From the NCBI GenBank assembly GCA_947359465.1, contig OX375875.1, forward strand, positions 60,327,981 through 60,391,980: a DNA stretch of 64,000 nucleotides, in the 5' to 3' direction. Positions 48,846 to 60,914 of the stretch are shown here, one piece after another. The DNA comes from Metellina segmentata. Its lineage: Eukaryota; Arthropoda; Arachnida; Araneae; Tetragnathidae. Below the pieces are notes generated by a model. The model did not search any database, had not been told where the DNA came from, and worked only from the letters and a program-made list of their open reading frames with translations. Within the stretch, counting starts at the first letter, position 1. The number at the start of each line of letters is the position of its first letter. The position numbers were made by a program, and so were the translations under genes.

Positions 48846-51800
48846 TAAGAGAGACATGTTAAGCTATTAAACTGATAAGATGCTTGAAACGATATTTTAT
48901 CCTAATTAGTTTGAACAAATGGATTCCTATGGGGTCAGAACATTAGGATGCAACTGAATTGGGACAACAGGAATTATAGAAAATGCTTTAACATTTTAAA
49001 TTATAAAATTAATGTTATTATTTACCTTAATGAATAAAAAATACATAACTTTATAACTTTTTAATGTACTCAGACGTGCACTCCAGTGATGAAAAGGTTA
49101 AAACGCGGATGAATAAGGATTTGATTATGGTTTTCCAAACGAAACTTCGTAATTTACAAAATAAAGAAACCTTTGTCACTTTAAAATTTCGTTTGTTATT
49201 TATTCATATTCCTACCTGAAAGAAAGAAACACAGTCAAAGAGTGCGTAGAGTTTAAAATGTTTCGCATAATAATGTTGCTTAAGAACGAGTGAAAATATT
49301 ATTTTTCTTCGGGGAATCGAAATTGGAAAAAATAAATTTATAAGCAGGATCTATCTTTTATGGTGAAAAGGAACTCTAATACAATTTCAACTAAATAGAT
49401 ATTCAATTTTATGTAAAATTTGAATTATTCAGTGAAAGCTTTTCTTCATGTATGTTAGTGATAGTTGTTTTATCACATGAAGACTCTCTCCATGCAAGTG
49501 ACATAAACTATTTTTCAAAGACGAAATATATCTGAAGATAATATCTCAAGATGTAAATAGGATTTTGTCAAATTTAAATGATATACAGGTAAAGAGGTTA
49601 CTTCGATCTCGTGCCCACTGGAATAATTCTCAATAATAAATTCATTAAAAGTACTCTACCAACATGAATGCTCTCTTTGGATAACTTGATCAAAGCATCA
49701 ACGTGTATCGTAATAGCTCTTTGAAAATATCTACCGAACTGGGATCAATTTATAACGTCATTAAATAAATTATTTCTACTATCATCGCTTATTTCAAACA
49801 CTTCAGGGAAATTCAAAAGACGGAAAAGACAGACAAAAGGATGTCCTCAGTCAATATGAATCCTTATAAAACTTATCTAATATAAAACTCAATAATTAAC
49901 AATAACCTTCAAATGCGATTGGAAAAATGTTCCTAGTATCGATGATTGATATCAAAACTTCTTAAAATGACAGTACAATTGAATTTTTCCGGTTCAATGG
50001 AGGAAGAGGAAAATTTTTTTTTTCAAATGTTTGATAGCATGTAAGATTTAAAATTCTGGCCCAAAATTAATCACAAACTTTTTGGTCAATGGTCAAAGTT
50101 TTAAATTAAATTGCAAGGACCACGTGTAGCGTGAAGTCACTACCTAATTTTGTCAAAACGCTTCGAAAAGATAGGTGTTTCATCTGCAAAAATAGAGAAA
50201 ATTAGGAAGAATTTAAAACTTTAGAGTAAATAATCAGTCGAAAATGAACAAAACGCATTTGGAAGATAATATTACATAATCACGATTTTTACACTACATA
50301 CGCTTAAATAGTAAAAATCCTAATAAAATATCAAAATAGATAACACGCACATATAAAAGAAATAAGTAAAACGGTTCAGACTAAAATACTTCTCCCATCA
50401 CATGACATATCACATTTGTTTATGCCCATCCTACTACCCATTGTTCTACAGCTCTTAAGGAGTTTTATAATGCAAAAAAGAATAAAATATAATAAGGCTG
50501 ACTTTAAAAACAACACGCAAATTAGATCGTGTAAGCGCTACAGCGTAAAGAGCAGTATGTGATTACGCGTCAGTTGCGTCTCTTTACAATAATCTAGTTA
50601 AGACTGCTATAATGTTTTCATTAATAATGCGTTATTAGTTACATTTGTACTGCTGTATACAAATAAATACACAGTTCAAACGCGCTTTTTTTTAAATCTC
50701 GACAGTCCTTATTGAATAAAGAATAAATATGACATCCAATACCACTGTATGAAAATTATGGTATGTGCGAGAATAGAAAATGCTGCTATAAATCTTATTA
50801 ATTTTGAATTCCGATAAGTATATTAAAGAAGCCAACTTGGGGAAAACGTTCTTTTACAAAATTACTTTTGTACAAGTAATGTCAGTTTAAGGACGATGTG
50901 TATGAGGGACCACTATCTCACTGTCTAGAATATATTTATGCCTAAAACCTCAAATAGGATTCATTGCTTGATTAAAAATAAAAACTATTTCTAAAGTAGA
51001 AATATCTGAAAAGTAAAATGGAAATTATTGGAATACGGAGTGATACATTTTTCTGGTGGAAGAAGACACTGTGGTAACAAGTTATCGCATCGTTACCGCA
51101 ATTATGAAATACCCGATAAAACTCACTTTAAATAATTATTTAAGGAGTGTAGAAGGGTGAAACGGCTTTGGAAAGTTTAGTTTAATGCATTCCACAATGG
51201 ATATAGATTGTCATAATTGCTTTAACTTATACTTAGATAAATATTTACGCATGTTCTTACATAAAGTTACGTAACTAACGCTTCATGATTTGTTTTCCTA
51301 TTGTTTCTTTCTTTCCATTTCAAAGTTAAACTATTACAATTTGTCAGTTCTTTCTGAAATTAAACAAGTCTACATCCTTATTGCAAAGATTATAGCTAAA
51401 TTTTGTGTCTTTAGAAATATCAAATTATTCTGTTATTGGCTGATATTATCAAAAAATTGTAATGTGTAACTTTAAAAACAAATTAAAAATGTACCGCAAC
51501 CGAATTACTCTATAAATTGTTGGAATTCAGACTGGAAGACGAATGAAAATCATCATCTACGTATATTTATTTCATTTTTAAATTTCGGCTTTTATTTTTT
51601 AAATAGCAAAAATCCTTATGCGATCCTTAAATATCCTTTATAGATTAAGTAATTATCCTGTGCGTTGTATTAACTTTATTTTTAAAGACATTTCATGCAT
51701 TGCTATTATAATTTTTCATTTTAGGATAAAATCACCAGTCCCTAAAATGATTTAAATGTCCGAAAATATTTCGACACGTTAAACTTAGTTGAAAGGTAGG

Positions 51801-52255
51801 AAATCCTATTTTAGTCAGGTGGTAGCCTTCCATTTTCAGCTAATGCCGTGTGTTTAGCTTTTATCAAGCATAAAGGCAATGCATTGTCAGATAGATTTCC
51901 TTAATTGATCCTAACAAGCTCACACCACCTCGTTTTTTAGACCCACCCCAGGATGGCTTAACCTGTAACTGAAACGTGAAATCTAAAGTGAACATGATCG
52001 ACATACTAACATGAGTATGAAGTGAGTTCATACTAACAGCGTAACGGAACCCAAATAACCAACCCAACAACTATCCCGTGCATGTAAGAAACTGATCTAC
52101 TCCCAAGGAAAACTACTAAATCGATAGATTTTCTCTAGGAGAGGCAATGCTTATATAAATATCTAATAATGACACCAGAGAAAAGTGTAACATATCAAAG
52201 CACTGTTAATTATAGTTTCTTAGAGTTATGATGTATTGTATTTCATAACGCTAGA
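48846..52255. other. AT-rich non-coding stretch
   Basis: No frame above 68 codons, no RNA gene and no repeat recognised over 3.4 kb. Confidence 0.6.
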
Positions 52256-52259
52256 AAAT

Positions 52260-52960
52260 AAACCATGCGCAGAAAAGACACTTATACTTCTAGGATATTT
52301 TTTGTAGCACGTTAACAAGTTAGTCAAAACTTGAAGATATTGCTTTCTTGTACTATACTAACAGTATGGTTAAATTCCTAAAAAGTATTCCACCAATCGA
52401 GTGTTTTACCTATTATAATGACTCAATGGTATAAAAGAACCTGCACATATATAGCTAAAAAACAATATTACAACACGTAATCCTTAATAGCCAAACTTGT
52501 AGACTGCCTTCTTGACTATAGCATGAGTGTACACGAGAATGAGTACATTTCAAATCGTGATTATTCAAAAACTTCAGCGGAATTCAATAGGAAAAAGTAG
52601 TCTCAACGAGATGGGAAAATCTGCGCATATCACTGGAAAATAGTAAGAACTCGTAATCAACAATTGACTGAAAGATTTTTTGCAACACGTTTATATTCCC
52701 AATGACCAAACAGAGTACTATGACTAGATGCGTATGCACTTCAATATGAATGTATTACAGTATATACGAATACAATGTCTAAACCGGATAGAAAATCCTG
52801 TACATATCGCTAAGAAACAGTATAAGCAGGCAATCAGCAATTGACTAATGGATTATACGTAGCACGTTTGCAACCTATACCACCCATGGCCAACCTTTCA
52901 GCTGCGTAATTGATAAAGTACGTGTACGCACGACTGTATAAGTATACTTCAGTATGTATT
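52260..52960. repeat. Diverged ~176-bp tandem (satellite-like) array, about four units
   Basis: Related words recur in order. CCTGCACATATATAGCTAAA (about 52441), TCTGCGCATATCACTGGAAA (about 52619) and TCCTGTACATATCGCTAAGA (about 52796) are spaced 175-178 bp apart. Each is followed by an AACTCGTAATCA-like word, then (T)TTTTTGCAACACGTTT or GTAGCACGTTTGC, and then a Tyr-codon-like GTATGCAC or GTACGCAC part. A more decayed unit with TTTTTTGTAGCACGTTAAC precedes them (about 52310). No coding. Confidence 0.75.
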
Positions 52961-54025
52961 GAACAGCACGACAGTAAAAGAATATCGACAGTGCACAACA
53001 TGTGAGTATTCAAAAACTGAACGGTCAGAAGGAGGAACAGGAGTAACAGAGTCTATTCATGTCTGAGAGCATCGTTGGTGCATCGGTTAGAATCGGTCAA
53101 GCGAGTGGTCGTCAATAAGATGTGTGTTTGTTTTTATCTCGCGATTTATTTCGGAGGAGGTACGAATCGCATCGTTGAGTACAATAGACCACGCGTAGCT
53201 AACGGACCTTGACCAAAGACTTTCCCAAAGGATGGTCAATCGATCCCTCTCTCTACTCTTCCCCCTCCATTTAATGTATTCATGGACGAATCCCTTCACC
53301 TAGATGCAATAAATAAAAAACTAACTTAAGTAAAATGAATCTAAGTAAAGGCGAATATATACTGCCGTGATAATCATCAAGGTGTTTTCTCCGAGTTTGC
53401 GGTTTTGATTGCATATATCAGTAACTGAAATGGATGAACAACACTCATTCTCACATTTATATCAATATGATCATTCACTGAGAGTGCTATAATTGTTTCT
53501 AGGGTTATAAGGGATCAGATATTTACGTGCCAAGAATGTTGCACCAAAGATCATAAAATTTGAGGTTAACGTCTTCTTGACAGAGACTGCAGCATAGAAC
53601 TCACACAAATAATTGGAATGCATTAAAAAAAACATGACTTTTATGTAATTGAGAAGGTTGTATTCTATGTAACTCAACATAGATAAATTATAAATGCAAT
53701 GTTTTTTAAGTTGCTTGATTTTCTCCGCTACATGTTCCTGAATAGAAACTTAAAACTTCTTAGATAAATTATTCATCTATCAAATTTTAGTTTTGGGTTA
53801 TTCTTTGATTCAAATCTTAATTCGAGAGTTTTAAATTAGCTGTACAATTTTCCGAAGTTTAAAATACAATTTTTATTTATTTTAAAATGTTTCAATAAAA
53901 TATATTATTGCTATGTGAGTCTTAGTTTTTGTACTCGACTATTACTTTTTGCTACCCGATAGTTATTTGGTAGGTAGATAATTGAATTAACGCCGCAATG
54001 GAATAAACACAACTGTCTATTGGAG
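52961..54025. other. Non-coding stretch
   Basis: A 70-codon minus frame (53087-53299) in a patch of even composition is Arg/Ser/Trp-rich and unrecognised. The rest is AT-rich. Confidence 0.5.
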
Positions 54026-54118
54026 AAGGTTTGGAAACAATCCCGAAGGGAAAGATCAGAGGACAACACCTCGTATTTTTGAACTACAGTCAGATGACGA
54101 GGTCAACACCTGAGAGAG
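54026..54118 (-). mobile_element. SINE body fragment (family A)
   Basis: CCGAAGGGAAAGATCAGAGG, ACAACACCTCGTA, a TTTTTGAACTACAGTCAGAT block and GACGAGGTCAACACCTGAG match the body of the SINE at 55.7 kb, with the same orientation. Both the tRNA head and the tail are missing. Confidence 0.8.
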
Positions 54119-54859
54119 TAATTTGGACTGAAGAGCCTCAAGGACATGGTTTTATGAAATAAATAACAGAGAGGTAAAAAACTTTTCTATCATTTTGAAT
54201 ATACGCACAGAAATATGTTTTTCACAAAAATATATTGACTGTAAATTTTTGCTTATGATATTTACATCGTAGGCATAATCCAGAATAGAATAATGGATAA
54301 CTAAAGATGACGTATGAAATGAAAATCAATTTTCCATCCTGGCAATTTTGTGATTGAGTTATTTGGCAATGCGTTCTATCCTTAGAGTTGTCTGGTTGAG
54401 TTGGGATTTATGACGCATGTTTGGTCGCTTCAAACACAAGACCGACAAGATAAACTCTATCCTTAGGGATCCACCTCACATTTTCTGCCCTTATATCACT
54501 AAGATAATGGAGAACCGTATTTACAAAACTAAATTTTTCTCTAATAAAATGCTCTTAACACATCAAAAGTGGACTTAGTCAATTTATTCTGCTTGTCATC
54601 AAAACTTTGACACTAAGGCAATAATACACAACATAAGAAATTGGTGCTCTAGGTAAAATATTGAAGAGAGAATTCGTTTCAATAATACGAAATGCATCAC
54701 AATAAAATCTTGAATTCTGGTTTCGAAAACCGAAATAACCACCAACCTCAAACCACCCCAAGTTACCCAAACAATGGTTATGCCACCGTACACATCCTCA
54801 ACAAAAGCAACATCTAATCATCTTCAAGTCCCAAAACCCGAAAGAAGTAAAGTAAACCG
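54119..54859. other. Non-coding stretch (possible start of intron 1)
   Basis: No gene recognised. Two overlapping minus frames of about 64 codons end near 54580-54600 and look like chance. Confidence 0.5.
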
Positions 54860-54865
54860 ACTTAC

Positions 54866-55000
54866 CTACGCAGAAAAGAAATCCTCAAGTCTTGTAATCC
54901 TCTTTTTTTTGTCCGCAGCGGAAATCTCTTTGATAGTTCTTTCACACAAGAGCAGGGAAGGTAGTGTTAGTAATCCAAACCTCACCAGACACCCGAATCC
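54866..55000 (-). other. Candidate 5' untranslated exon 1 of a minus-strand gene
   Basis: On the minus strand the region ends CTGCGTAG followed by GTAAGTCGG, a full consensus donor (last exon base 54866). The 95-codon frame crossing it (from 55153) stops with TAG exactly at that junction, so the exon is more likely untranslated. The start is not visible. It is placed about 60-100 bases below the nearer CCAAT box. The nearest minus-strand exon candidate is 37955-37798. Confidence 0.4.
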
Positions 55001-55150
55001 TTCGACACCGGGACTTCTACTACGGACCAGTGGCTGCGACCCCTTCGGACGGCCGCCGCGGGACGCTCCGATTGGCCGTGACGTCGGCGCTTGGCCCCGC
55101 CTGCCACGCGATCCGCCCCCGCCGTCCCAGTCGCAGATTGGGCCGTTTCC
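54990..55150 (-). promoter_or_regulatory. CpG-rich promoter-like block with CCAAT, CRE and GC boxes
   Basis: This is the most CG-dense part of the window. It holds ATTGG at 55071-55075 and 55137-55141 (CCAAT on the minus strand), TGACGTCG at 55079-55086 (CRE-like), GGCCCCGCC at 55093-55101 and CCGCCCCCGCC at 55113-55123 (GC boxes). This set is typical of TATA-less housekeeping promoters bound by NF-Y, CREB/ATF and Sp-type factors. CCAAT orientation and the donor at 54866 favour minus-strand transcription. Activity in both directions is possible. Confidence 0.6.
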
Positions 55151-55689
55151 CATTCTTTGTCTCCCTCCCTGCTGCTCCTTCGCTTAATCATGCCATTCGA
55201 ATGATTGCAGATTCGATACCGTTAGATGGGTGTTCCTATCGGCATGAATTCCAAGACTAGGAATCGCTCGCTCTTTTGAAGGTTACGGGACGAGCAGTTT
55301 CATTTTCGTTTCCTTCTGTGCCAAAAATATTGATTTCGGTTATGGATTTAGTTTCGGATGCTGGGTAGAATCAGTTAAGTCAATGCATCATCTTTTTGGG
55401 GAATCACTTGAAAAGTCAACATCACCTCTTCAAACAGCTTTGAAGGTTGAGGAGCGAGAAGTTTAATTTTATTTTCCTTCTGTACCAAAAATATTGATTT
55501 CGGTTATGGATTTAGTTTTGGATGCTGGATAGAATCAGTTGCATTACTTCCTTTATTAAATAACGAATAACTAAAATCAGCAGCTTTGTTACAAAACACA
55601 CATGAATCGACTCAAGTCAGTGCATCATTTCTGTGGGGAATCGCTTGAAAAGTCAACATTACCTCTTCAAACAGCTTTGAAGGTTGAGG

Positions 55690-56028
55690 TAATGGTAATG
55701 GTAATGGTAATTTTAGTTAACGTCGTACTAGAGCAACACAACGGGCTATTGACGACGGTCCGGGATCAGTCCCTTAAGGGAAAGATCCGAGGACAACACC
55801 TCGTAATTTTGAACCACGGTCAGATGACGAAGCAACACCTGAACTGGCACCCCACTCTCCAAACTTCCACGCCAACCCAACGTGAGGACTTTCGGCCACG
55901 ACAGATTTAAGGTGCACCAGCCGCCTCTACACCATACGCTTACAAACATCCATGCCCGGACCCGGATTCGAACCAGGAACCTTCCGATCTAGAGGCTAAC
56001 ACCTTAACCACTATACCGGTTGGTCGGC
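55690..56028 (-). mobile_element. Full-length tRNA-derived SINE (family A) with 13-bp target duplication
   Basis: The element is flanked by TTGAAGGTTGAGG at 55677-55689 and 56029-56041. Read on the minus strand it starts with a tRNA-like head: A box TAGTGGTTAAGG, then B box GGTTCGAATCC (about 56010-55960). The body includes GGTGCACCTTAAATCTGTCG, a GAGTGGGGTGCC word, CATCTGACCGTGGTTC, AATTACGAGGTGTTGTCC and TCTTTCCCTTAAGGGAC. It ends with TAGTACGACGTTAACTAAA and a tail of repeated ATTACC. Length is 339 bp. SINEs of this sort are copied by RNA polymerase III and inserted by LINE machinery. The tRNA of origin was not determined. Confidence 0.92.
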
Positions 56029-56751
56029 TTGAAGGTTGAGGAGCGAGCAGTTTAATTGTATTTTCATTATATACCAAAAATATTGTTTTAGGTTATGGAT
56101 TTAGTTTCGGGATGCTGGGTAGAATCAGTTGCATTACTTCCTTTATTAAATAACGAATAACTAAAATCAGCAGCTTTGTTACAAAACACCCATGAACCGA
56201 CTCAAGTCAATGCACCATCTTCGTAATGAATCGCTTGCAAAATAAATTTCACCTCTTCCAACAGCTTTGAAGGTTGAGGAGCGAGCAGTTTAATTTTATT
56301 TTTCTTCTGTACCAAAAAATATTGATTTCTGCAATTTATTCAGTTTTGAAGAGCTGAGAAGATTCAGTTTCATCGCTTTGGGTCTTCCTTTACCGAATCA
56401 CGAACAATCAAAATTAGTCGCCTTATCATCAAATCCCCAGGAACTGTTTCAAATGAATGCAATATCTTGGTAGAATCGCTTGTAAAGTCAAACCTAGTAG
56501 TCAGCGCTATTACGCCTAGCCTTAGTAGGTCGCTCTACTGAATGTTCCGATACGAACAATTTTATTTTCGTTTCCCTATGTACGAATATATTGATTGATG
56601 CTATGTGTTTAGCTTTGGATGCAGGGTTCATTTAGTTTCATGCGACCGTGCTTTCTTTATTTAAATTACCAATAACTAAAACCAACCACTTTATCATCAA
56701 ATCCCCAGGTACATTGGTCGGAAATTTAATTTACACATACACCGAAAAAAC

Positions 56752-56852
56752 ACAATGTGCCATTGGCGACGTTACGGGATCGATACCGAAGGGAAGGATC
56801 CGATAAGAACACCTTGTAATTTTAAGCCACTGTCAGATGACGATCAAATCCT
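56752..56852 (-). mobile_element. SINE body fragment (family A), decayed
   Basis: GGGATCGATACCGAAGGGAA, GGATCCGATAAGAACACCTT, TAATTTTAAGCCACTGTCAG and ATGACGATC match the SINE body. Head and tail are gone. It sits inside the tandem array, in the same orientation as the full copy, and is much older by divergence. Confidence 0.75.
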
Positions 56853-57164
56853 CAAGAACTGGTTTAAGTCAACACAATATCTTTTCATAATCGCATGTAT
56901 AGTAAGACTAATGAACCGCTCTATTGAAGGTTAGTTTCACTTTCGTTTCTGTCTATACGAAAAATATTGATTTCTGTCGTAGATTTAGATTAGGATGCTG
57001 AGTAGATTGACTTCCACCCCCTACGAGCCTTCCTTCATTAAATAACCTATAACTTAAATCAGTGTCTTGTTATCAAATCCCTAGGAACTGATTTAAATCA
57101 ATGCAATATCTTTGTAGAATCGCCTGAAAAGTCATTACCACCGCTAATGAGTCGATATATTTAA

Positions 57165-57618
57165 GGCCCGGTGCACACATCCGATTTTTCAACGCGCGGT
57201 GCCGCTGCGGCAAAGCAAGTACGGTCTGAGATAAATTAGATCCAATGGAGTAGTCACATATACCTCCGGCGCGGCAGCGGCGACGCGCGTCCAACTTGCG
57301 CGCAATTTGTTCCGCGGTTCCCCCACAACGCCGCAGCTCGCCGCACACACATCTCTGGTCTCAAGTATCTTGTTTTCACAAATAAATGGAATATAAACAT
57401 TAATTAATAAATAGTTGTATCCTGCAACGTCTATTTTGTTTTTGTTTTAAAATATACTTTTATTACACCAAGTAAGCGAAATAAACACGTTTTCTTCGAT
57501 AGAATATTTTTCGTAAATGGCGCGAAGTGAGTACTTTCGTTACTTTGCGGTTATGTGTGCATAATTGGGCTTCGGTGCCGCAGCGGCTGCTTGAAAAACC
57601 GGATGTGTGCACCGGGCC
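57165..57618. mobile_element. PIF/Harbinger-like MITE, copy 1, TAA target duplication
   Basis: The left TIR is GGCCCGGTGCACACATCCGA then TTTTTCAA. The right TIR reversed is GGCCCGGTGCACACATCCGG then TTTTTCAA, so 27 of 28 bases match. TAA flanks both sides (57162-57164 and 57619-57621). A GGCC start with a 3-bp TAA-type target is characteristic of PIF/Harbinger. The inner arms are GC-rich and partly palindromic (GCGGCAGCGGCGACGCGCG-like) and the centre is AT-rich. At 454 bp with no frame of note it is non-autonomous. A 91-codon minus frame (57073-57348) is an artefact. Confidence 0.8.
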
Positions 57619-57850
57619 TAAGGTTACAAGGATACGAAGATCCGTTTCTTTTTGAACCAACAACATTGATTTCTATTATAAATACAGTTTCGTAAGCTGG
57701 GTAGATTCGGTTCTTCTTCCATTGTAGTGACTTCATATAATCCTATTGCAATCATCAATAAAAAAAATCAGACTTTTGTTATCTAGTCAAAATGCACTAT
57801 CCTTGTAAAATCGCCGGTAAATAAAGTTTAAGTTTCCGCTTGTAAAAATT

Positions 57851-60064
57851 TAAAATTCTTAATGGTATCGTCTAGTAACAGCTTCTCGTTTTACTATCAA
57901 AAACCCCAAATCCAATGATTTCAATTTTTGTGGTTTTAACATTAGTTATTACAAATATGCTTCTTGGACTGGAGCTAAAAACTTCTTGAACTAAAGCTCT
58001 GAAGCTAAATCACTTATAAAGTCATATGATATGTGCCAAAGCAATGATATGTGACCACCAAACTGAAAGGAAAGTTCGGCTCGCTCAGCACGATGCCAAT
58101 TATTTACGCCTAACATTGGTCACCACAAATTTTATTACCCATCTTTATTGTTGTAAGTACTGTAATGATTAAACTTTTTGAACAGAAAACATAAGAGACG
58201 CATTGCACTATAAAAATCTTCCACCTTTCTTAGGTGGGGTGGGGGGCTTTATGTTTGATGCAATTACTTTCCTTGATAGACTTTTAGTGAGTTTTAATAA
58301 TTTTCTTCAACACAATTCAAGGTCTTCAAGTGCCGAACTGAATGGTGCTTAAAAGAGAAGGGGAGGGGTGATGATATCAAGCGTCTTAAAGTCCGTTTAC
58401 TATTCACCTTGAAGAGGGGGTGCGGCGAACCATCGGCACCGCGCCGATCCTAAGAAAGGAAGCATGCCAAGTCACCGCAACTGCTTGTTGATGCTTAAAA
58501 ATAGTTTCCACATCTTGTGGAGATTGGGTCCAGTCCTCGCATGTATGGATTCATTAAGGAAATATATTGAACATTCATAATTTTCACATTTTATTGAACG
58601 TTCGTGAATTTTTGTGGTGAGAAACAACCTAAATTTTTATTTAATAATTGCTTTCATTCTTCTAGAGCTCTTGTTCTGTGAAATTCATTTTCAAAACTAT
58701 CTGCTTATGTTTAAAAAGATATCCAAAATCACCCACAAGTTTAATGTTAGCCATGGTTTGCATCATTCAGAGTAGAGGCTACATATTAAATTAACGTACC
58801 ACAAGCGTCGTTATTTATAGCTCATAAACATTTCCACAGTGGTAACTACCTTATTGTAAATGAGCACAATAGATAGCACCTCACAAATTCATCGTGCTGC
58901 GTGGACGTGAAGCTCGTTATCGGTTCTGACACCTTTTGGCAGGTACAAAGCTGTCGACACACATCCCTATCAATTGCGCAGAACCGTGAACTGGAACTCC
59001 TAATAAAAGGTAATGCAAAAGCTTATTTCCATTCCCGTTTTAATTTAGAAAAATGATTGAGGATTACTCACTTAGACAGCTGCCGTGTACTTCATCAGAG
59101 AAAATTAGCTGTTCTGTTCGACATGACTCAGTTGTTGGGACGTGTTTGCTGTTCTGTGTACTTATTTCCCAACAATGAAATGAGTGCTTGTACACATACT
59201 TAAGAGGAACAGTGCCTTGAACTGGGATCTTATAACATGATTAGGTTGGGGAGGGGGGTAGACATCTCGAATCTTTGAAGACCACTATGCAGAAAAAAAA
59301 TAATTTAAGGAGAAGACATTATGTGTGGGAAAAGACTATCACACTTTATATCAACAAACTTCATCCGATGTGACGCAAGTACGACACCGGTGTGCCTTAA
59401 AAATGGTGGAAAGACTTAAATTGTGTAAGATCTCTTATTCCTTTTCGACGGTTTCGTTTTGTATTCTCGAATAATTTCAAGCAATACTCGTATTTTTACT
59501 AACCGTATAAATAATTTTGAGTGTTATTTTTTTATTTCAAAGTATCATCAATAAATTGTTTCAAAATTTTTAAAAATTCATTTTAGAGTCAAAAAGGTAG
59601 GTAATTTCAAAAATCATTTTTTTTTTGCAAAACCCCTCAAAGTTATACCTATTTTATGACAGATTGGAAAAATATATTGTTGTGCCCCAGGATTTTAGAT
59701 ATTATCTAAAGTGTGCCATGAGATAAAAAAGTTAAAAAACGCTGCCTTGTTTTTCGCACAGAACAAAAGTTAAAGTTTTATGGAGTGGAGAACCCTTTTA
59801 TTTCTCACCCCATCTAGAGCGCTCCTAATCATCAGAATATAAATGTGAGAATGAAATTTACATACCTGCAGATTTAACACGTATATAGAATAATATTTAT
59901 TACCTAGCCTTAACCACTTCAAGGAGATGGGACATCATGTGACTCACTGCTTCTGAGAGGGGATGAAATTTAAAAATTGCAAATAATACAGCCATTCGTG
60001 TAAAAATTGAAATTCTAAAATTATAAAAGATAGCTAGGCATTTAAACTTATAAAAAATTGATTA
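57851..60064. other. Non-coding stretch
   Basis: No frame of note, RNA gene or recognised repeat. A small GC-richer patch with GGGGGTGCGGCGAACCATCG lies at about 58415-58465. Confidence 0.55.
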
Positions 60065-60104
60065 AAGAGAGAGAGAGCGAGCGAGAGAGAGAGAGAGAGA
60101 GAGA
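60065..60104. repeat. Microsatellite (GA)n with GC interruptions
   Basis: A GA repeat of about 40 bases with two GC steps near 60077-60083. Confidence 0.95.
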
Positions 60105-60300
60105 ACCTCTTTATTTTCCTAGAAAGGTTTTCAAAAACCTTAATTTTACGTTTAAAATCAATGGATTGCGAATATTTTGAAGTGATTCATACCAGCTTAT
60201 GTTGCTACTTCCATACTACTTGTAACTCAATACCAAGCTTATACCATAAGAGAAGGGTTAGAAGATACTTCAATATGTCGGAACTGTCATTCGGTATTTA
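60105..60300. other. Non-coding stretch
   Basis: Nothing recognised. Confidence 0.5.
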
Positions 60301-60440
60301 TTCTGAATTGTAATCGCTTATTCAATATTGTTCGTCTATCATTCAATATTGTAATCGTTTATTCAATATTGTTCGTCGATTATTCAATATTGTAATCGCA
60401 TATTCAATATTGTTCGTCGATTATTCAATATTGTTCAAGT
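60301..60440. repeat. 41-bp minisatellite
   Basis: ATTGTAATCG begins at 60307, 60348 and 60389, an exact 41-bp period. The unit contains the near-palindrome ATTCAATATTG twice, once before TAATCG and once before TTCGTC. About 3.3 units, with few changes. It is too AT-rich and too regular for CRISPR, and this is nuclear eukaryotic DNA. Confidence 0.9.
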
Positions 60441-60914
60441 CGATGATTATCGAGTCACTCAAAATTCTGTGTAAGACCAAGTAAAAAATTGTTGCCTAGG
60501 GATTTGTCTGAAAAATTCAAATTGTTACCACGAAAATATTAATGGTATAGTGATGCAGTAATGACTTTAGAATGTATCGTTAAAACGTTCCATTCATTTT
60601 AGTGTATTTTAGAGTCAATCTAGTAGTTTGTATTAAGTTTCAATCTGGATTGCTTGAATTCTCTGAAGAAAGAATTGATTGCAAATCACAATGGTTTTAC
60701 CTGGATGCTTCATTTAATTTCCTTAAAGAATCCGGTTATTGTTGATTTATCGTTCAAAACTAGGTTTTTCTCAGTGTTTTCTTGGAACTCCCTTTTCAAA
60801 ACCTTTTTTCAACCCCCAACGGAATTTTCTCTAAACATTGCTTTCTAAAAGGCCCAGCTCCTTTGAATATCCTATTTGTTTTATCGCTTCTACTCTTCAC
60901 CTTTAAAAAGAGTT
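60441..60914. other. Non-coding stretch
   Basis: A 64-codon plus frame (60654-60848) has no known motif. Confidence 0.5.

Larger units (their letters stand above)
55261..57850. repeat. Diverged tandem array, 237-276-bp unit, about seven copies
   Basis: A marker word, (C)CAAAAATATTGATTTC or its variants, begins at about 55321, 55485, 56074, 56312, 56582, 56958 and 57658. Once the later insertions are subtracted, the spacings are 237-276 bp, except for the first, 164 bp, where a block of about 73 bp is deleted. Each unit also carries GGATGCTGGGTAGAATCAGT, CTTCCTTTATTAAATAACGA, a CAAATCCCCAGGAACTG-like part and GAATCGCTTGAAAAGTCAA with GAAGGTTGAGG. Units near the promoter are most alike and they decay rightwards. 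No open frame. Confidence 0.9.

Noticed and set aside
54982..55260. Arg/Gly-rich and Pro-rich frames in the CpG block as proteins
   Set aside because: The composition follows from CG-rich promoter DNA, frames exist on both strands, and the long minus frame stops exactly at the candidate donor.
60301..60440. CRISPR-like array
   Set aside because: The whole 41-bp unit repeats without unique spacers, and the context is eukaryotic.
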